NCBI GenBank assembly: GCA_016858145.1
Contig: JAEHOE010000002.1
Location: 930,001 to 994,000 of the forward strand
From: Edaphochlamys debaryana
Taxonomy: Eukaryota > Chlorophyta > Chlorophyceae > Chlamydomonadales
DNA: 64,000 nt
Direction: 5' to 3'
The notes under the pieces were generated by a model. That model was given only the letters and a program-made list of their open reading frames with translations, had not been told where the DNA came from and ran no database searches. How positions within the stretch are numbered: position 1 is the first letter of the stretch; each line of letters begins with the position of its first letter. The position numbers were made by a program, and so were the translations under genes. Below are positions 43,604 through 57,856 of this stretch, in pieces.

Positions 43604-44280
43604 TTTGCTGCGTGATACGTACGCCTATGTCGCTACACAAGGCAAATCTGGTGGTTGAGCTGCGGTTCGATGCACCTGTAAACGCGGCGTCGCCCGTAAG
43701 ACAGTAATCCTGATGACACTGTCTTAGCGGTGTAGTACAAGAGATACACGCTGGGAGAATAAAGATCGGGTCACCGTGCACGGGGTGCCAGGGAACCCTG
43801 ACCGCCCGCCCATCCCGCGTCCAACCCGAGGTCCAATCCTGGTCACCAGCCCCTCGTTCACGCATTCAACATGTGGATATAACGCTCATCAGGCCTATCC
43901 TATCCACTGCTGCTTAGTGCAACACTCGTAGTTCTCCGTCCTTGCACCACCCACCCACGCGCGTCACCTCTCCACCTGCTCCACTTACCACCGACGCCTG
44001 CCTCACTCCTTGTCCGGGCAAAGTACAGCCCCCTGCCTTGTCTATAATAACCCCTTCAATACATGTCCACCTGTCCCCTGTACCGGACCCGCCTTCACTC
44101 CCTGACTGGGTCGCCCGGCCCCAGCCCCATGATCGCACCCCAACGGCCCTCCGACCCACTCCGGCTCGCACCCCCCCAACCTCCCCTCCGCCCCCTGTAC
44201 CTGCCCCCTCCCCATCACTACCCATCACTCCTCGTCCTGATGTCTCCAGCACCGCCGCTCTCCACCCTTCACTCCGAGCC

Positions 44281-44330
44281 TTCACTCCTTGTCCGGGTTC
44301 AGCACGGTGTTGTCGAGCAGGCGCACCGTG
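44281..44330 (-). repeat. Duplicate of the panC 3' coding end
   Basis: Encodes GTVRLLDNTVLNPDKE and a stop, like the true end at 44426-44480, 144 bp away. It lies beyond the polyadenylation signal, so it is probably non-functional. Confidence 0.85.
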
Positions 44331-44382
44331 CCATCTCCGGCCCTTCACGCACACTGCCATCTGCCAAAGCAACTCATGTTGA

Positions 44383-44387
44383 TTACA
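44383..44387 (-). terminator. TGTAA polyadenylation signal (panC)
   Basis: TTACA on the + strand, about 40 nt downstream of the panC stop. Confidence 0.65.
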
Positions 44388-44425
44388 CCAAAAACTCATC
44401 AAACAAGGACCACATCCCAGCCCTT

Positions 44426-47663
<3,238 letters not shown>

Positions 47664-48020
47664 GCTGAAGGCTATATGAACAGTAGAGACGGGTCGCGGG
47701 TGATGTTTGCGGTCGAAGCTGCACGCACTCGCGCTCGGCGAAATGGATTATGGCGGCTTGGGAGAAGCAGGTAGAGTAGCGGTGAAATTTGGGTCAAAAA
47801 TTGTCAGCGGCTGCTCACAGATGGCGTTACTGCCGCGGTGGACAATCCGGCACCTGCACGCGACCGGCGACCCGTGGGCGACGCGGAATGCATGTAGGCC
47901 CCCAAACCAAACACTTTCATAGCTCTGATCACACGATCACACATGCACAGGCTTCTGTAGTCCTGCATCCACCAGCGCTTTAGGAAAGCACTCCTCGTGC
48001 AGCGGACTTTGCGCGCGAAA
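47664..48020. other. Divergent intergenic region, panC / DHHC
   Basis: Both start codons face away from each other across about 360 bp. No TATA-like or other site stands out. Confidence 0.45.
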
Positions 48021-51000
48021 ATGGACCTGTTCCTCTTCGCTATCGGCTATGCTATGCTGACAGGGTTCTTCATATTCATCCTCCTCTTCGGGGAAAGCCC
48101 GGTCTTTCGCGGGACGCCCATCGCATCGGCGCACTGGTTCCTCACGCAGGGCCTCTGCAACGGGGGCGAGTGAGTTGTCTCGTTGTGGCACCGGGACTGT
48201 AGATCACATGCGTCGGTGCGCATCGATGGGCACGCGGACCACACAACCCATCCATCCCGATTCCCGGTCAACCTGTGCCCTCCTTACCCGCACCCCCGAC
48301 CAGGTATCTCGTCGCTCGCGTGTTCGGCGCCCGGGGCTCCCAGGCCCTCGACAGAGCCTATAGCGCTTGCTGCGAGCGGCCGAACCCCTTCCTGCAGGTG
48401 TGCACGGGGGTCTGCTCGGATGCTGTGTGGGCACTCCAGTCCGCCCTCCCCAACCCTAAGCCTCACGCAATGTGCCCCGCTGCTTTGTTCCGCCCCTGTA
48501 GCGACCGCCTGCAGTTCCCGTCCTGATCCCTCTGACCCCCTGGTCGATCTGCCTGCAACCCCCCTCCCTAGGTCGCCTACCTAGCAATGCTTGCTGTTGG
48601 GCTTTGGATCTACTGGACCAACCTCTTCGCCCTGCTGCCCAACCCCTGGGTGGGGGAGGAGCACATGTGCGTGGACATGACCTTTGGGGCGGGTGTGGCA
48701 GGGCCCGTTGGGCTGTAGCTGACGTGTGTAAAGGGCACGAGGGCTGCTGGCGGGTACGGGGGCAGCCGTCACGGGGGCCTGCGAGGGCATCTGACGAATG
48801 ACCGGTTTGAGTGGGTCGGTGGGACCATCCTCCTCACGCACCCCACCACCCTCTCCTCCCACCTTACCCCTCCACCCTCCCTCCAACTCCTCCCCTCCAT
48901 CTCCCCGCGGCCCCTTCCCCTCCACCTCCCCCTTCCCGCTCCCCTCCCCACAGCCTCACCGGCACAGCCGCAGTGGCCGTGTGCCTCGCCTTCTTCGTCG
49001 CCGCCTGCGCCTCCGATCCCGGGACCATCCGCGCCTCGGACCCGCCCTCCGTGCTGGCCGCATGGCACGTGCTCTACCCCCTAGATGGCCACGTGTTCCC
49101 GGCCAAGCAGTGCGCCACGTGCGGATTCGAGCGACCCGCTCGGTCCAAGCACTGCGGCGTGTGCGGCAAGTGCGTGGGGTTGCGAACGGGAGTGGGAGTG
49201 GGGGTCGGGCCGACGGGGTTGTGAGTGGCGGCCTGGAGAGGGCGGGGCAGAGGGTGGTGGCGAGAGGCTGGCATGCCGGTGTGGCGGCGTGGCGGCACTG
49301 GGGGTAACCGTTCAAGAAGGGTCTTGTTGGGTGCTTGCCACAGCCAGCTCACACCCCCACCCCGCCTGCCCGCAGGTGTGTGGGGCGCCACGACCACCAT
49401 TGCGCCTGGGTGCGTGGCTGCCTGGGGAGCGGGGCTTGGGGGACGGGGCCTTCCTGCGTGCAACCCCGGGTGTTGCGCGGACAGCTGGCATACCCTGAGC
49501 CCACCGTTGTCCAGTCGCTCTGCGCCTCGTCTCCCGCCAAAGCCCATCCCCCCAAACTCCCATCCCGATCCTTGACCCCGTGCAGATCAACAACTGCGTG
49601 GGTCTCAAGAACATTCGCCTTTTCCTGGCCTTCCTGGTCGTGAACCTGGTGAGTCACGGGGAGCGACAGGGAATGAGGTATGGCAGGATTCCTCCTTTCG
49701 AGCCGGCTCCCTCCGGCGGCCCATGTTGCTCAGTATGTGTCACGCTCCTTCTTTGTAAACCACATGGGGTCCAAGTCGCCCAACTGAGAGAGGCAGTGCC
49801 GCTCCCACCCCCAGGCCATGTGCTCCTACGGCGCCCTCCTGTCCGCCCTCATCCTGGGCGGCGAGATGGAGCGGCGGGGCGTGTTCGAGGTCAAGCTCAT
49901 AAACTACCGCACGGGGCGCGTAGTGCCCATGTGGAAGGTGCCCACCAAGTGAGCTTCAGCGTCGGGCTGGAAGGGTTACGGAGGGTTACAGAGGGTGACG
50001 GAGGGTTCCAGGGGGGTTCAACCTCGGAATCGGGGGACGGGCGAGTGGTGCCCGGGACCCAGGAGACGGGATTTTCAGCCCGTGCTGCTTCGTTTCCCCC
50101 CTGTCTCCCTAATCCTACTTCACCTGCACAGACCCTTCCTCGCCCCAGCAACAAGCCCCCTCACCCCATGCAGGGTGATGGAGTGGCTGGTCTTCTACCA
50201 CCCCCTGGGGGTCGCCATGTTCCTGTTCATGTGCATCGGTGAGGCAGTGGGAGTCTGTGGTACTGGGCCAGAGGGCCCACGCACGCACTGGCCCTCAGTG
50301 TGCCCTGTACAGCCCAGCCGCCATCCAGCCCAGCCCTGGGTGCTCGCTTCCCCTTCCTGCTGCTTGCCTCATTGCCAGTTGCCCGTGTCGCTATGCCAGA
50401 GGGGCCACACATGCACTGGCCTATAGCGTGCCCTGCTGTGTAGCCCAGCCGTCAGCCCTGGGCGGTGCTCGCTTCCCCCACCCTGTTCCGCTAGCTGCCG
50501 CTGCTCCATCCCCTCACTCCCCGCTCCCCATGTCCCTACTCCCCAGCCACGCTGCTCATGGCGGCCTTCCTGTCGTACCAGCTGTACCTCTTCAGCGTCG
50601 GCCGTACGCAGTACGAGATGTTCAAGTGGAGGTACGGCGGGGCGGTGGGATTCCTTGGAGTCGGGGTGAAGAAGTGCACGGCGGGGGGCGCCTCTTTCAT
50701 CGACCGTGACCGTGACCGAGTCAGGTCAAAGCTCACCACCATCCAGGCCCCATGCGTCGGTAATCTTATCATCCCTTCGTACCCTACTTTCCGTCATCTC
50801 GCGCAGGGACCTGCACCACCAAATGATCGAGCAGGCAGAAGCTGACGCAGAGGAGGAGGCGCGACGGCAGGAGGAGACGGCGAGGCGTGAGGCGGACCCC
50901 GCCGCGGCGGACGCTTCCGCTTCCGCCCCGGCCGATGCCGCGCCTAGCGGGAGACGCAGCCTCAGCCGCGGCAGTGGACGCGGAAGCGGCGGCGTTTGGA

Positions 51001-51266
51001 CCCTGTGGGGGCTGCTGGGGGGCCGGAAGCGGCGGCTGAACGTGGAAGTGCCTCCGCTGCCCCGCAACATCTACCACAAGGGTTTCGCGGCCAACCTGTG
51101 GGAGGTGCTAATGCCGGAGCTGCACTTGGACAGGGCGCGCAAGCAGGCCCTGGCGGAGGCCCGGGCGGCAAAGGGCTCGCAGAAGCAGGAGGGTGAGGCA
51201 GCCGGGGTAGCGGGGAAGGGGCAGGGCGGCGGTAGCAAGGACCGGGGGAGCAAGAAGGCGCGATAG
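48021..51266 (+). CDS. DHHC-type protein S-acyltransferase
   Basis: Ten exons join in phase to 464 aa: 48021-48169, 48304-48397, 48572-48666, 48954-49169, 49376-49409, 49586-49648, 49815-49948, 50174-50238, 50547-50631 and 50807-51266. The Cys-rich domain reads [31 protein letters not shown] then INNCVGLKN. DHHC itself is in a 34-nt exon. The catalytic Cys of DHHC carries a fatty acid and passes it to protein cysteines at Golgi, ER or plasma membranes. Membrane segments: one near the N-terminus (LFLFAIGYAMLTGFFIFILLF), two before and at least two after the DHHC domain. A late NIYHKGFAANLWEVLMPE stretch resembles the C-terminal NxxxGxxxNxxE-type motif of some DHHC enzymes. The tail is Lys-rich. 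It is divergent from panC. Confidence 0.92.
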
Positions 51267-52611
51267 GTGCGGAACGCGGGCGTGGACGTACGAGGGCTGA
51301 TGAGTGGCACGCTGGCGTGTGGAGCGCTGGGGTAGAGGTGCGGGGCCGTGGTCAACAAGTCAGGCTAGGAGGCTGTGGGGCGCGCAGCTGGGCGTGTGGA
51401 GGCACGTTCGAGGGAAGTGCATGCGCTGTCACGCCCGTGCGGTCAGTTTCAGCCGACCAAGCAAGTAACCCGCGCCCCGATTGGCGTAGACGAGCGACAA
51501 GGGCCGCCATGTTACATGCTGCAAGTTCTTGCTACACGGCTCCCGACAATCAGCACCCCCTTGTCCCGAGTGGGAGGCAGAATGATGCCCCCCACTGTAC
51601 CTGCCACGGTCATACGAGCTTCTCTCGCGCAGTCGCGCGCTGCACGGGCGTATCATCTGTACACGCATGCATGGATGGACCGAATGGAGTGATAGCAGGC
51701 AGCCTCGGCGCCATCAGGAGCGCCTGGCAATTGAAGAATGGTCTCGGAATGAACGGAGTCATCACACTGGGTAATCCTGGGGGGCTTCGCCGCCCACAGA
51801 GCCTGACGGCGGCGGCTCAGCCCAAGAAGAATGTATGAGCGAGAGTCTAGCGGCACCCAGTTAGTTACGTTGGCGGGAGCTTGTCAGCGCAAGAGGCTGG
51901 CAAACCACACGAGCCCTGACGACCCTGCCTACGGTATGTATGCCAGGCCTTATCGTCCACGCACCACGGCAGACAGTCGATAGCCTAGTCGCCAACGGGT
52001 CACGGAGCACGTACGGCACACTCGTTGCAGAACAGATCATCGGGCCGCCGGCCCAACGTCAGGACGTTCATTTGGAGGAGCAATGCGCAAATAAATGAAT
52101 TACGCCAAGTAAGCAGTGGCCAGCTCACACGACACAGCAGTCACAGTGCGGCGCCGCATGGCTGACTGTACGGCACGACCCGTCCCACAAGACAGGGATC
52201 ACACCAGCAGGGATTACGCACGTGCACGCACCAAGTGCAGGCATGAGGAGCTGTGGAGCGGGAGGCAACACACAAGCCCATTCCGTAAACTGTTGCAGGG
52301 GATACGCTAAGCGGTGGCCGGCACACACGATAAAGGACTCCAAAATCGCACGCGCTTGGGGCAAGTTCAAAGGCTCATGGCAAAGCGGTCATGGCCGGAG
52401 TCAGCGGCGACTGCCGTGGGGCCCTGACCAGTGCTGCTGTGTGATGTCACCGTCGGCTGGGGCCTTAACACCCGGTAGTATGAGTCATCTGAGTCGTGCC
52501 CTGGCCGGCTTAGTCGCAAGGAGTTACGGCCAAGCACGCCTCGCCGATTACTCAGCTTTATTAATGCCTGATGGGCTTATTAGTCGACCGCCCTGGCCCT
52601 AGACGGCGGGG
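51267..52611. other. Intergenic, no supported gene
   Basis: Contains a short copy of the Fanzor 3' stem-loop (51777-51827). No TGTAA was found after the DHHC gene. The rest shows nothing recognisable apart from a short direct repeat (GGCGGGGTCAAGCCCCA) at 52605-52640. Confidence 0.5.
51777..51827 (+). repeat. Isolated copy of the Fanzor 3' stem-loop
   Basis: GGGGGGCTTCGCCGCC..CAGAGCCTGACGGCGGCGGCTCAGCCC matches the minus strand of 27528-27575 with one or two differences. Pairing CGCCGCC/GGCGGCG and GGGCT/AGCCC is kept. Confidence 0.8.
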
Positions 52612-55600
52612 TCAAGCCCCAGGCGGGGTCAAGCCCCAGGCGGTTGATGGTCGCGCTTTGCGCAGTTCTAGGTCTTGCAGGAGGCAAGGCCCGTGGAGTA
52701 GGCCGAACGGCCGCAGCGTCCAGCGCTGTGATTCTTTTGAGGATCCTTCATTGTAAACCCGAGGACTAGACGGCGCCGGCGCGACGCACGTGTTACTCCT
52801 CTTCCTGATCACGATCACGACGACGACAACGATCAGGATCAGGGCAACCGTCCCACCAACCGCCACGCCCACGATGAGGCCCACGTTGGGCCCATCGTCG
52901 CCCGCCGGCGGCGGCGGCTCGCTGGCGGGCGGTGCGGGTAGCTGCGTGCTCTGCACCGCCGCCGAGAGGGCGGCGCCCGTGTACGATGCCCTGAAGGCGG
53001 TGGGATCGAGCGCCCCGCTGCCCATCTGGGATGCGGCGGTGGCCATGGTCGTACTGGCCAGGGTTACCACCTGAGGGGGGAGGCGAGGGAGGAAGGGTGA
53101 AGGGGCCTGAGGGGTGGGCGGAGGGGGTGAGGGTAGTGAGGGGGGATGAACGGAGTGAGGCCAGACCGGTGGCGTAGGGGCAGGCGGAGGCCAATTTCGT
53201 GCTGTCCAGGGTTGCCGCCTTAGCTTAGGGGGGAAGGCGATGGTGTACGAGGGCGACAGAGATGCGGTGTGAGAGAGGCTGGCGGCCGCACACCGCACGC
53301 GCCATACCCCACCCACGGCACCCCATCCCCATCCGTCCCCCCGCACCGCACCTTGGCCGACTGCGTGTAGATCTCCCTCAGCTTCTCCGCCGTCAGCTCG
53401 CCGCTCGCCAGCAGCGCCTGCTGTGCCGCGATGAGGCCATTGGCCTCGGCCAGGGAGGCAGCCAGCGACGCAATCGCGGCGGAGCGATTCACGCCCGCGT
53501 CGCCCTCCTGCAGCAGCCTTTCCCTCCGGCGCGCTGCTAAGCCCTCGACGCTGCCGCTAGCGCTATAGGCAGTTGCGCGGGCGTGCTTGGAAGCTGGGGA
53601 GTCGGGGCGCTGGGAAAGCCACATCAGCTCGCGGGCTTCCGCGTTGGGTAGCGGGGCGAAGGCGTGTGACAGGGGCCCCGACAGCGCTGAGCGTCGGGCC
53701 ATGCCGGCCGGCCGGCCAGGAAGAGCAGGGCGGCGGCCATGGCGTCGGTGAGACCGGCCGCGGAGGTGATGTTGCCTGGGGGGGGGGGACAGGGAGCAAA
53801 GGATGTGTGTGGAGGTATGTGGCACGTGGAGGAGCGTTGGCACCGCCAGCAGTCCAGATTCGGGGTCGGCCCAACCAACGCTTTTCTACAACCTCAACCC
53901 AGCCAACCCTGCCCCCTCCCCCACCTGTCGGGCTGGTCAGCGCGAACGCGATCCCCCGCTGCACCCCCTCCACGGCCTCCGCGGGGGGCAGCCCGAAGAG
54001 CGAGGCGAAGAGCGAGGCGGTGGTCACCACAGAGCCCAGGACCAGGTAGTTGGCCTGGAGGGGGATCATGGGGGAAGGGTTTCAGGGAGGTTGGAGGTGT
54101 GGAGGGGAGATGTAAGATCAAAGGGGGTCCGGAAGGATGCCGAGGGTGTGGGAGGGAGGGATGAGTTACTGAAGAGGAGAGCACGGGGCGTGAGGGCGAG
54201 GAGTCAGGCCGCGGGTGAGGTAGGTGTGTGCGCAGGCAAGGGGGAAAGAGGTGCAACGTAGTGGAGAGGACACCGAGAGGCGGGGACACGCGCGCGCGGC
54301 GGAACGACTCAGGCAGCGGGGGCAGGGACGGGCAGGGAGGAGAGGCGTGGTGCCATGCCTGGTGTGCCATGGTGTAGCCATGCCTGGTGTGCCCCACCAC
54401 ACGCTTCTCCCGCCAATGCCCAGCAAACTGCCACAGAACCGTGGCCCTCGTTGCCACGTTGTCATCTCAGCCCCCCCGCTCCACCCCAGGCTCACCATGC
54501 CTACGGCCACGCCGCCCGCCGTCACCGCCCGGCCCGCGGCCAGTGCCTCGCCAGTCTCTGCCACGTAGTCGTACCCGGGCAGGCCCGCTGACTCAGCCTT
54601 GCCCAGGCCCAGCCGGGCCCCGAAGATCTGCATGCCGCTCTCCAGCTCGCTGCCGTACACCATCTGGGGGCAGGGGGTTGAGGAGGGGACGTGGTGGGAC
54701 GGCAGGGGCGAGAAGCAGCGGAGCCAAACTACGGGAGTCAAGCTCAGTGTGATCGGGGTTAGGGCCAGCCCCCACCGCCCCAGGACGACCCCCAGCCTCC
54801 GCCGATTGACCCCGAGTTACCCGTTCGATTGCCGCCGTGCCAGGCCTGACGTACAGCTACCCCCCCACATCAGGCGTGTTACCTCCCTGCCCCCCGGGCT
54901 TTCCCCCACCTGCGACGCAATCGATGCCAGCGGTGACACCACGTTGACCCTATCCGCCAGCTCGGGTGCCAGCTCGCTCCACAGCGTCCCATCCGGCAGT
55001 GTCGCCCCCGACCCCGCGTCCCTGCAGCCCCCCACCAGCACCACGCTTCCGTCGTTGCTGGGCAGCGTGAAGCGGCCGTTGGAATCGGTTGTGGAGTTGG
55101 AGAGGGAGGCGACGGTGGCGCAGGCGACGCCGCCCACGCCCAGGGCCCGGCCGGTGAGGGGCTGCAGGGAGGTGATGGCGGGGGCGGGGTGGGTGCCGCG
55201 GCCGAAAGGGGGCGGGGCGGGGGGACGGGGCTGGTCGTAACAAATCATGGCGCAGGCGGGTGGGGGGGAAGCCGGAGGGCGGGGGCTGGGCGGAGGGGGG
55301 AGGGCGGAACGGGGGGCAAGGGTCTGGGGGGCACGGGGCGGGGGGGCGGGGAAGGCGGGAGGGGTGGAGGCGGCGAGGGGGGTGGGGGAGAGGGAGGAGA
55401 GGGGGGTCGAGGAGGGGGCGGCGATGGGGACGGAGGCGAGGGCGGCAAGGGGGGTGAGGGGCTGGGTGGCACGGGGCTGGGTGGAGGGGAAGGGGGGAGG
55501 GGAGGAAGGGGAAAGGGGAATGGGGGAGAGGGAGGAGAGGGGGGGCGAGGAGGGGGCGGCGATGGGGACGGAGGTGAGGGCGGGAAGGGGGGCAAGGGGC

Positions 55601-56163
55601 TGGGTGGCACGGGGCTGGGTGGAGGGGAAGGCTGGAGGGGCCGAGGCGGCGAGGGGGTTGGGGGAGAGGGAGGAGAGGATGGCGGCGACGGAGGCAGAGG
55701 GCTTGGTGGCAGTGGCTGTGGCGGCGAGGGAGGCAGAGGGCTTGGTGGCAGTGGCTGTGGCGGCGACGGAGGCAGAGGGCTTGGTGGCAGTGGCTGTGGT
55801 GGCGAGGGAGGCAGAGGGCTTGGTGGCAGTGGCGGTGGCGGCGACGGAGGCAGAGGGCTTGGTGGGAGTGGCGATGGCGGCGAGAGAGGCAGAGGGCTTG
55901 GTGGCAGTGGCGGTGGCGGCGACGGAGGCAGAGGGCTTGGTGGCAGTGGCGGTGGCGGCGAGGGAGGCAGAGGGCTTGGTGGCAGTGGCTGTGGTGGCGA
56001 GGGAGGCAGAGGGCTTGGTGGCAGTGGCGGTGGCGGCGAGGGAGGCAGCTGTGGCGTAGGCGAGGGTGGTGGTGGGCTGGGTTTTGGGCTGGGCGTGGGA
56101 TGGTCAGGAGGGGGCGGGCTTGGGGGATTTTGAAGCTGAAGCGCGATTGCGTTGCCTGCGCCA
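52612..56163 (-). CDS. Hydroxyproline-rich single-pass membrane protein, 3' part of a LINE-interrupted gene
   Basis: Resolved exons are ..54910, 54496-54663, 53925-54054, 53352-53775 and 52612-53070. The 56163-55250 part encodes [13 protein letters not shown] Pro/Ser repeats like the rods of volvocine wall proteins. A globular part follows ([45 protein letters not shown]), vaguely like bacterial surface-protein modules, then [20 protein letters not shown], a clear transmembrane segment, and a short basic tail. Two frame problems remain. The rod frame and the globular frame near 55250 differ, so an unresolved intron is likely. Exon 53352-53775 enters and leaves in frames differing by one base, around a GGCC repeat near 53705. 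The 5' part continues beyond the LINE at 62751. Confidence 0.6.
55690..56055. repeat. 39-bp coding minisatellite
   Basis: About nine units built on GGAGGCAGAGGGCTTGGTGG, period 39 bp (13 codons). Read on the minus strand they give [13 protein letters not shown] repeats. Confidence 0.85.
56155..56163. repeat. Target-site duplication, left copy
   Basis: CCTGCGCCA, identical to 62751-62759. Collapsing the two copies and removing the sequence between restores one Pro-rich reading frame on the minus strand. Confidence 0.75.
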
Positions 56164-56240
56164 CATACTCGTTGCTGGTCACATAGTCACATAGTCACAT
56201 AGACGGTCCCCCTACCCTCCTGAGCCGCTGTATCTAGCAA

Positions 56241-57832
56241 ATGGCCGCTACCGGTGTGACCGGTGGCGGCCGGCGCGACCGCCCACCGGCGGTCAGAGTC
56301 GCCCTTGATCCTAAAATCAAGGGCGCGCTGCCCACAGCGCGCACCAAAGGGCTCCACGCAGTCTCGGCCACAGCCATCATCACCGGGTACTCCAAATACA
56401 CGCTCACATCAGACATTTCCAAGCACATGCGCGTCGCGGTTCAGCTAGCGATGAAAGAGATAATGCTGGAGAACGGCGAGGCACCGGACCTGGAGACCTT
56501 TGGCATGGTCCGCGGAGTGAAACTGGACGGCGCGGGCTTTGGCGGCCCCAACGGAAGGCTGCCAAGGGTACGTGTAACCCTCGACTACATGATGAGCAGC
56601 GATCGGGTGGAGAAACTGAAGGAGAGGCTCGATGAGCGAAGCTACCTGCGGGTGCCCGCGGTCCCGGGCTTCAAAGAATCCGCATGGCTGGTAAGAGTGA
56701 GCAACAGGCCGCTCAAACCGCAGCCCGTCTGGGTGGACGTCAGCGGACTACCGGCGGAGCTCAGCATGGAGCTGCACTACGCCCTCGTCTGCAACGCTCT
56801 GGGCGTGGCTGAGGTCTCGCACGCCCAGCGCTACTATGAGTACAACTCCCAGACGGCGGTACTTGACCGCATGCTGGTGACGCTCCCGGCGGACACGCCG
56901 CTGCCGGGAGCCCTGCGGGACGGCAAGCCGGGCACCCCCCAGCTGCTGGAGGTGATGGACGGAGAGGAGGTTGCCTTCAGCCTGCTGGCATCCATCTTCG
57001 ACGACGAGGCGTACGGCCGCCACAAGGAAGCGGCGGCCACGCGGACGAAGGAGGCGGAGGAGGCGGTGGCCAAGGCCAAGGCCGCGGCCGCCGAGGCAGT
57101 GAAGGCTGCGGCGGAGCAGCAGCGCAAGGCTGCGGCGGAGGAGCAGCAGCGCAAGGCGGCCGCAGCGGAGCAGCAGCGCAAGGCGGCGGCGGAGGAGCAG
57201 CAGCGCAAGGCGGCGGCGGAGGAGGAGCAGCGCAAGGCGGCGGCGGAGGAGCAGCAGCGCAAGGCGGCGGCGGAGGAGCAGCGGAAGGCGGTGGCGGCGG
57301 CGGCCGCGGCCAAGGCGGCCAAGGCGGAGGAGGACGCCAAGGCGGCGCAGGCGCACAAGGCGGCCCAGCTGCAGAAGGCGCGGGGCGCAGGCGCAGCTGC
57401 AGCGCGAGCGCGAGCGGAAGGCGGCGCAGGCGGTGGAGGCCCCCACTGCCCCCCGCCCCCGCCGGCAGCACGAGCCAGAGCCCGCAGGGAGGGGTGACGG
57501 GGCCCGGCCGGCAGGCCAGCCCTCTGCCGCAACGCGTCGGGGGTGCGAGGGGGCGGCCCGAGTCAGCGGCTGGCACGCCGGAGGGGCGGCCGCCCAAGAG
57601 GCTGACGGCCGACCCGGCACGGGAGTCCGCCGAAGCGGTGGCGGCTCTCGTGATGGACGAGGGGTCGGAGGAGGAGGGGGAGATCCGCGGGAGCGGGGCG
57701 TCGGGCATGGAGCACGACTCGGAGGCTGGCGGAGAGGGCCTGGCGGGCGGCAGCGACGGCGGCGGCAGCGGCGGCGGCAGCGGCAGCCCCGCAGCCCTGG
57801 CGCCGCCGGGGGCCCACGCCGAGGGCCAGTAA
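56241..57832 (+). CDS. LINE ORF1 protein, coiled-coil, frameshifted
   Basis: ATG at 56241 opens a 418-codon frame to 57497. The N-terminal half (TLTSDISKHMRVAVQLAMKE, VRVTLDYMMSSDRVEKL, QPVWVDVSGLPAELSMELHY) looks like an ORF1-type globular domain. It is followed by a long Ala/Glu/Gln/Lys coiled coil of KAAAEEQQR repeats. Likely true continuation lies in other frames: QLQRERERKAAQAVEAP after about 57385, then GRPPKRLTADPARESAEAV and acidic EEEGEIRG to a stop at 57832. Two single-base shifts would link them. It presumably binds element RNA. Confidence 0.7.
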
Positions 57833-57856
57833 ATAAACATGACCAACGTCTAACGG

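Larger units (their letters stand above)
43604..44425. other. Intergenic with partial copies of the panC last exon
   Basis: Contains a perfect 9-bp-stem hairpin (TAAGACAGT/ACTGTCTTA, 43697-43726), a copy of the panC C-terminus at 44281-44330, a shorter remnant near 44001-44020, and the panC polyadenylation signal. No gene. Confidence 0.6.

Noticed and set aside
55189..56133. 314-codon Gly-rich open frame on the + strand
   Set aside because: Complement of the Pro/Ser-rich minus-strand repeats. The PPSP reading is typical of volvocine wall proteins and continues across the LINE.
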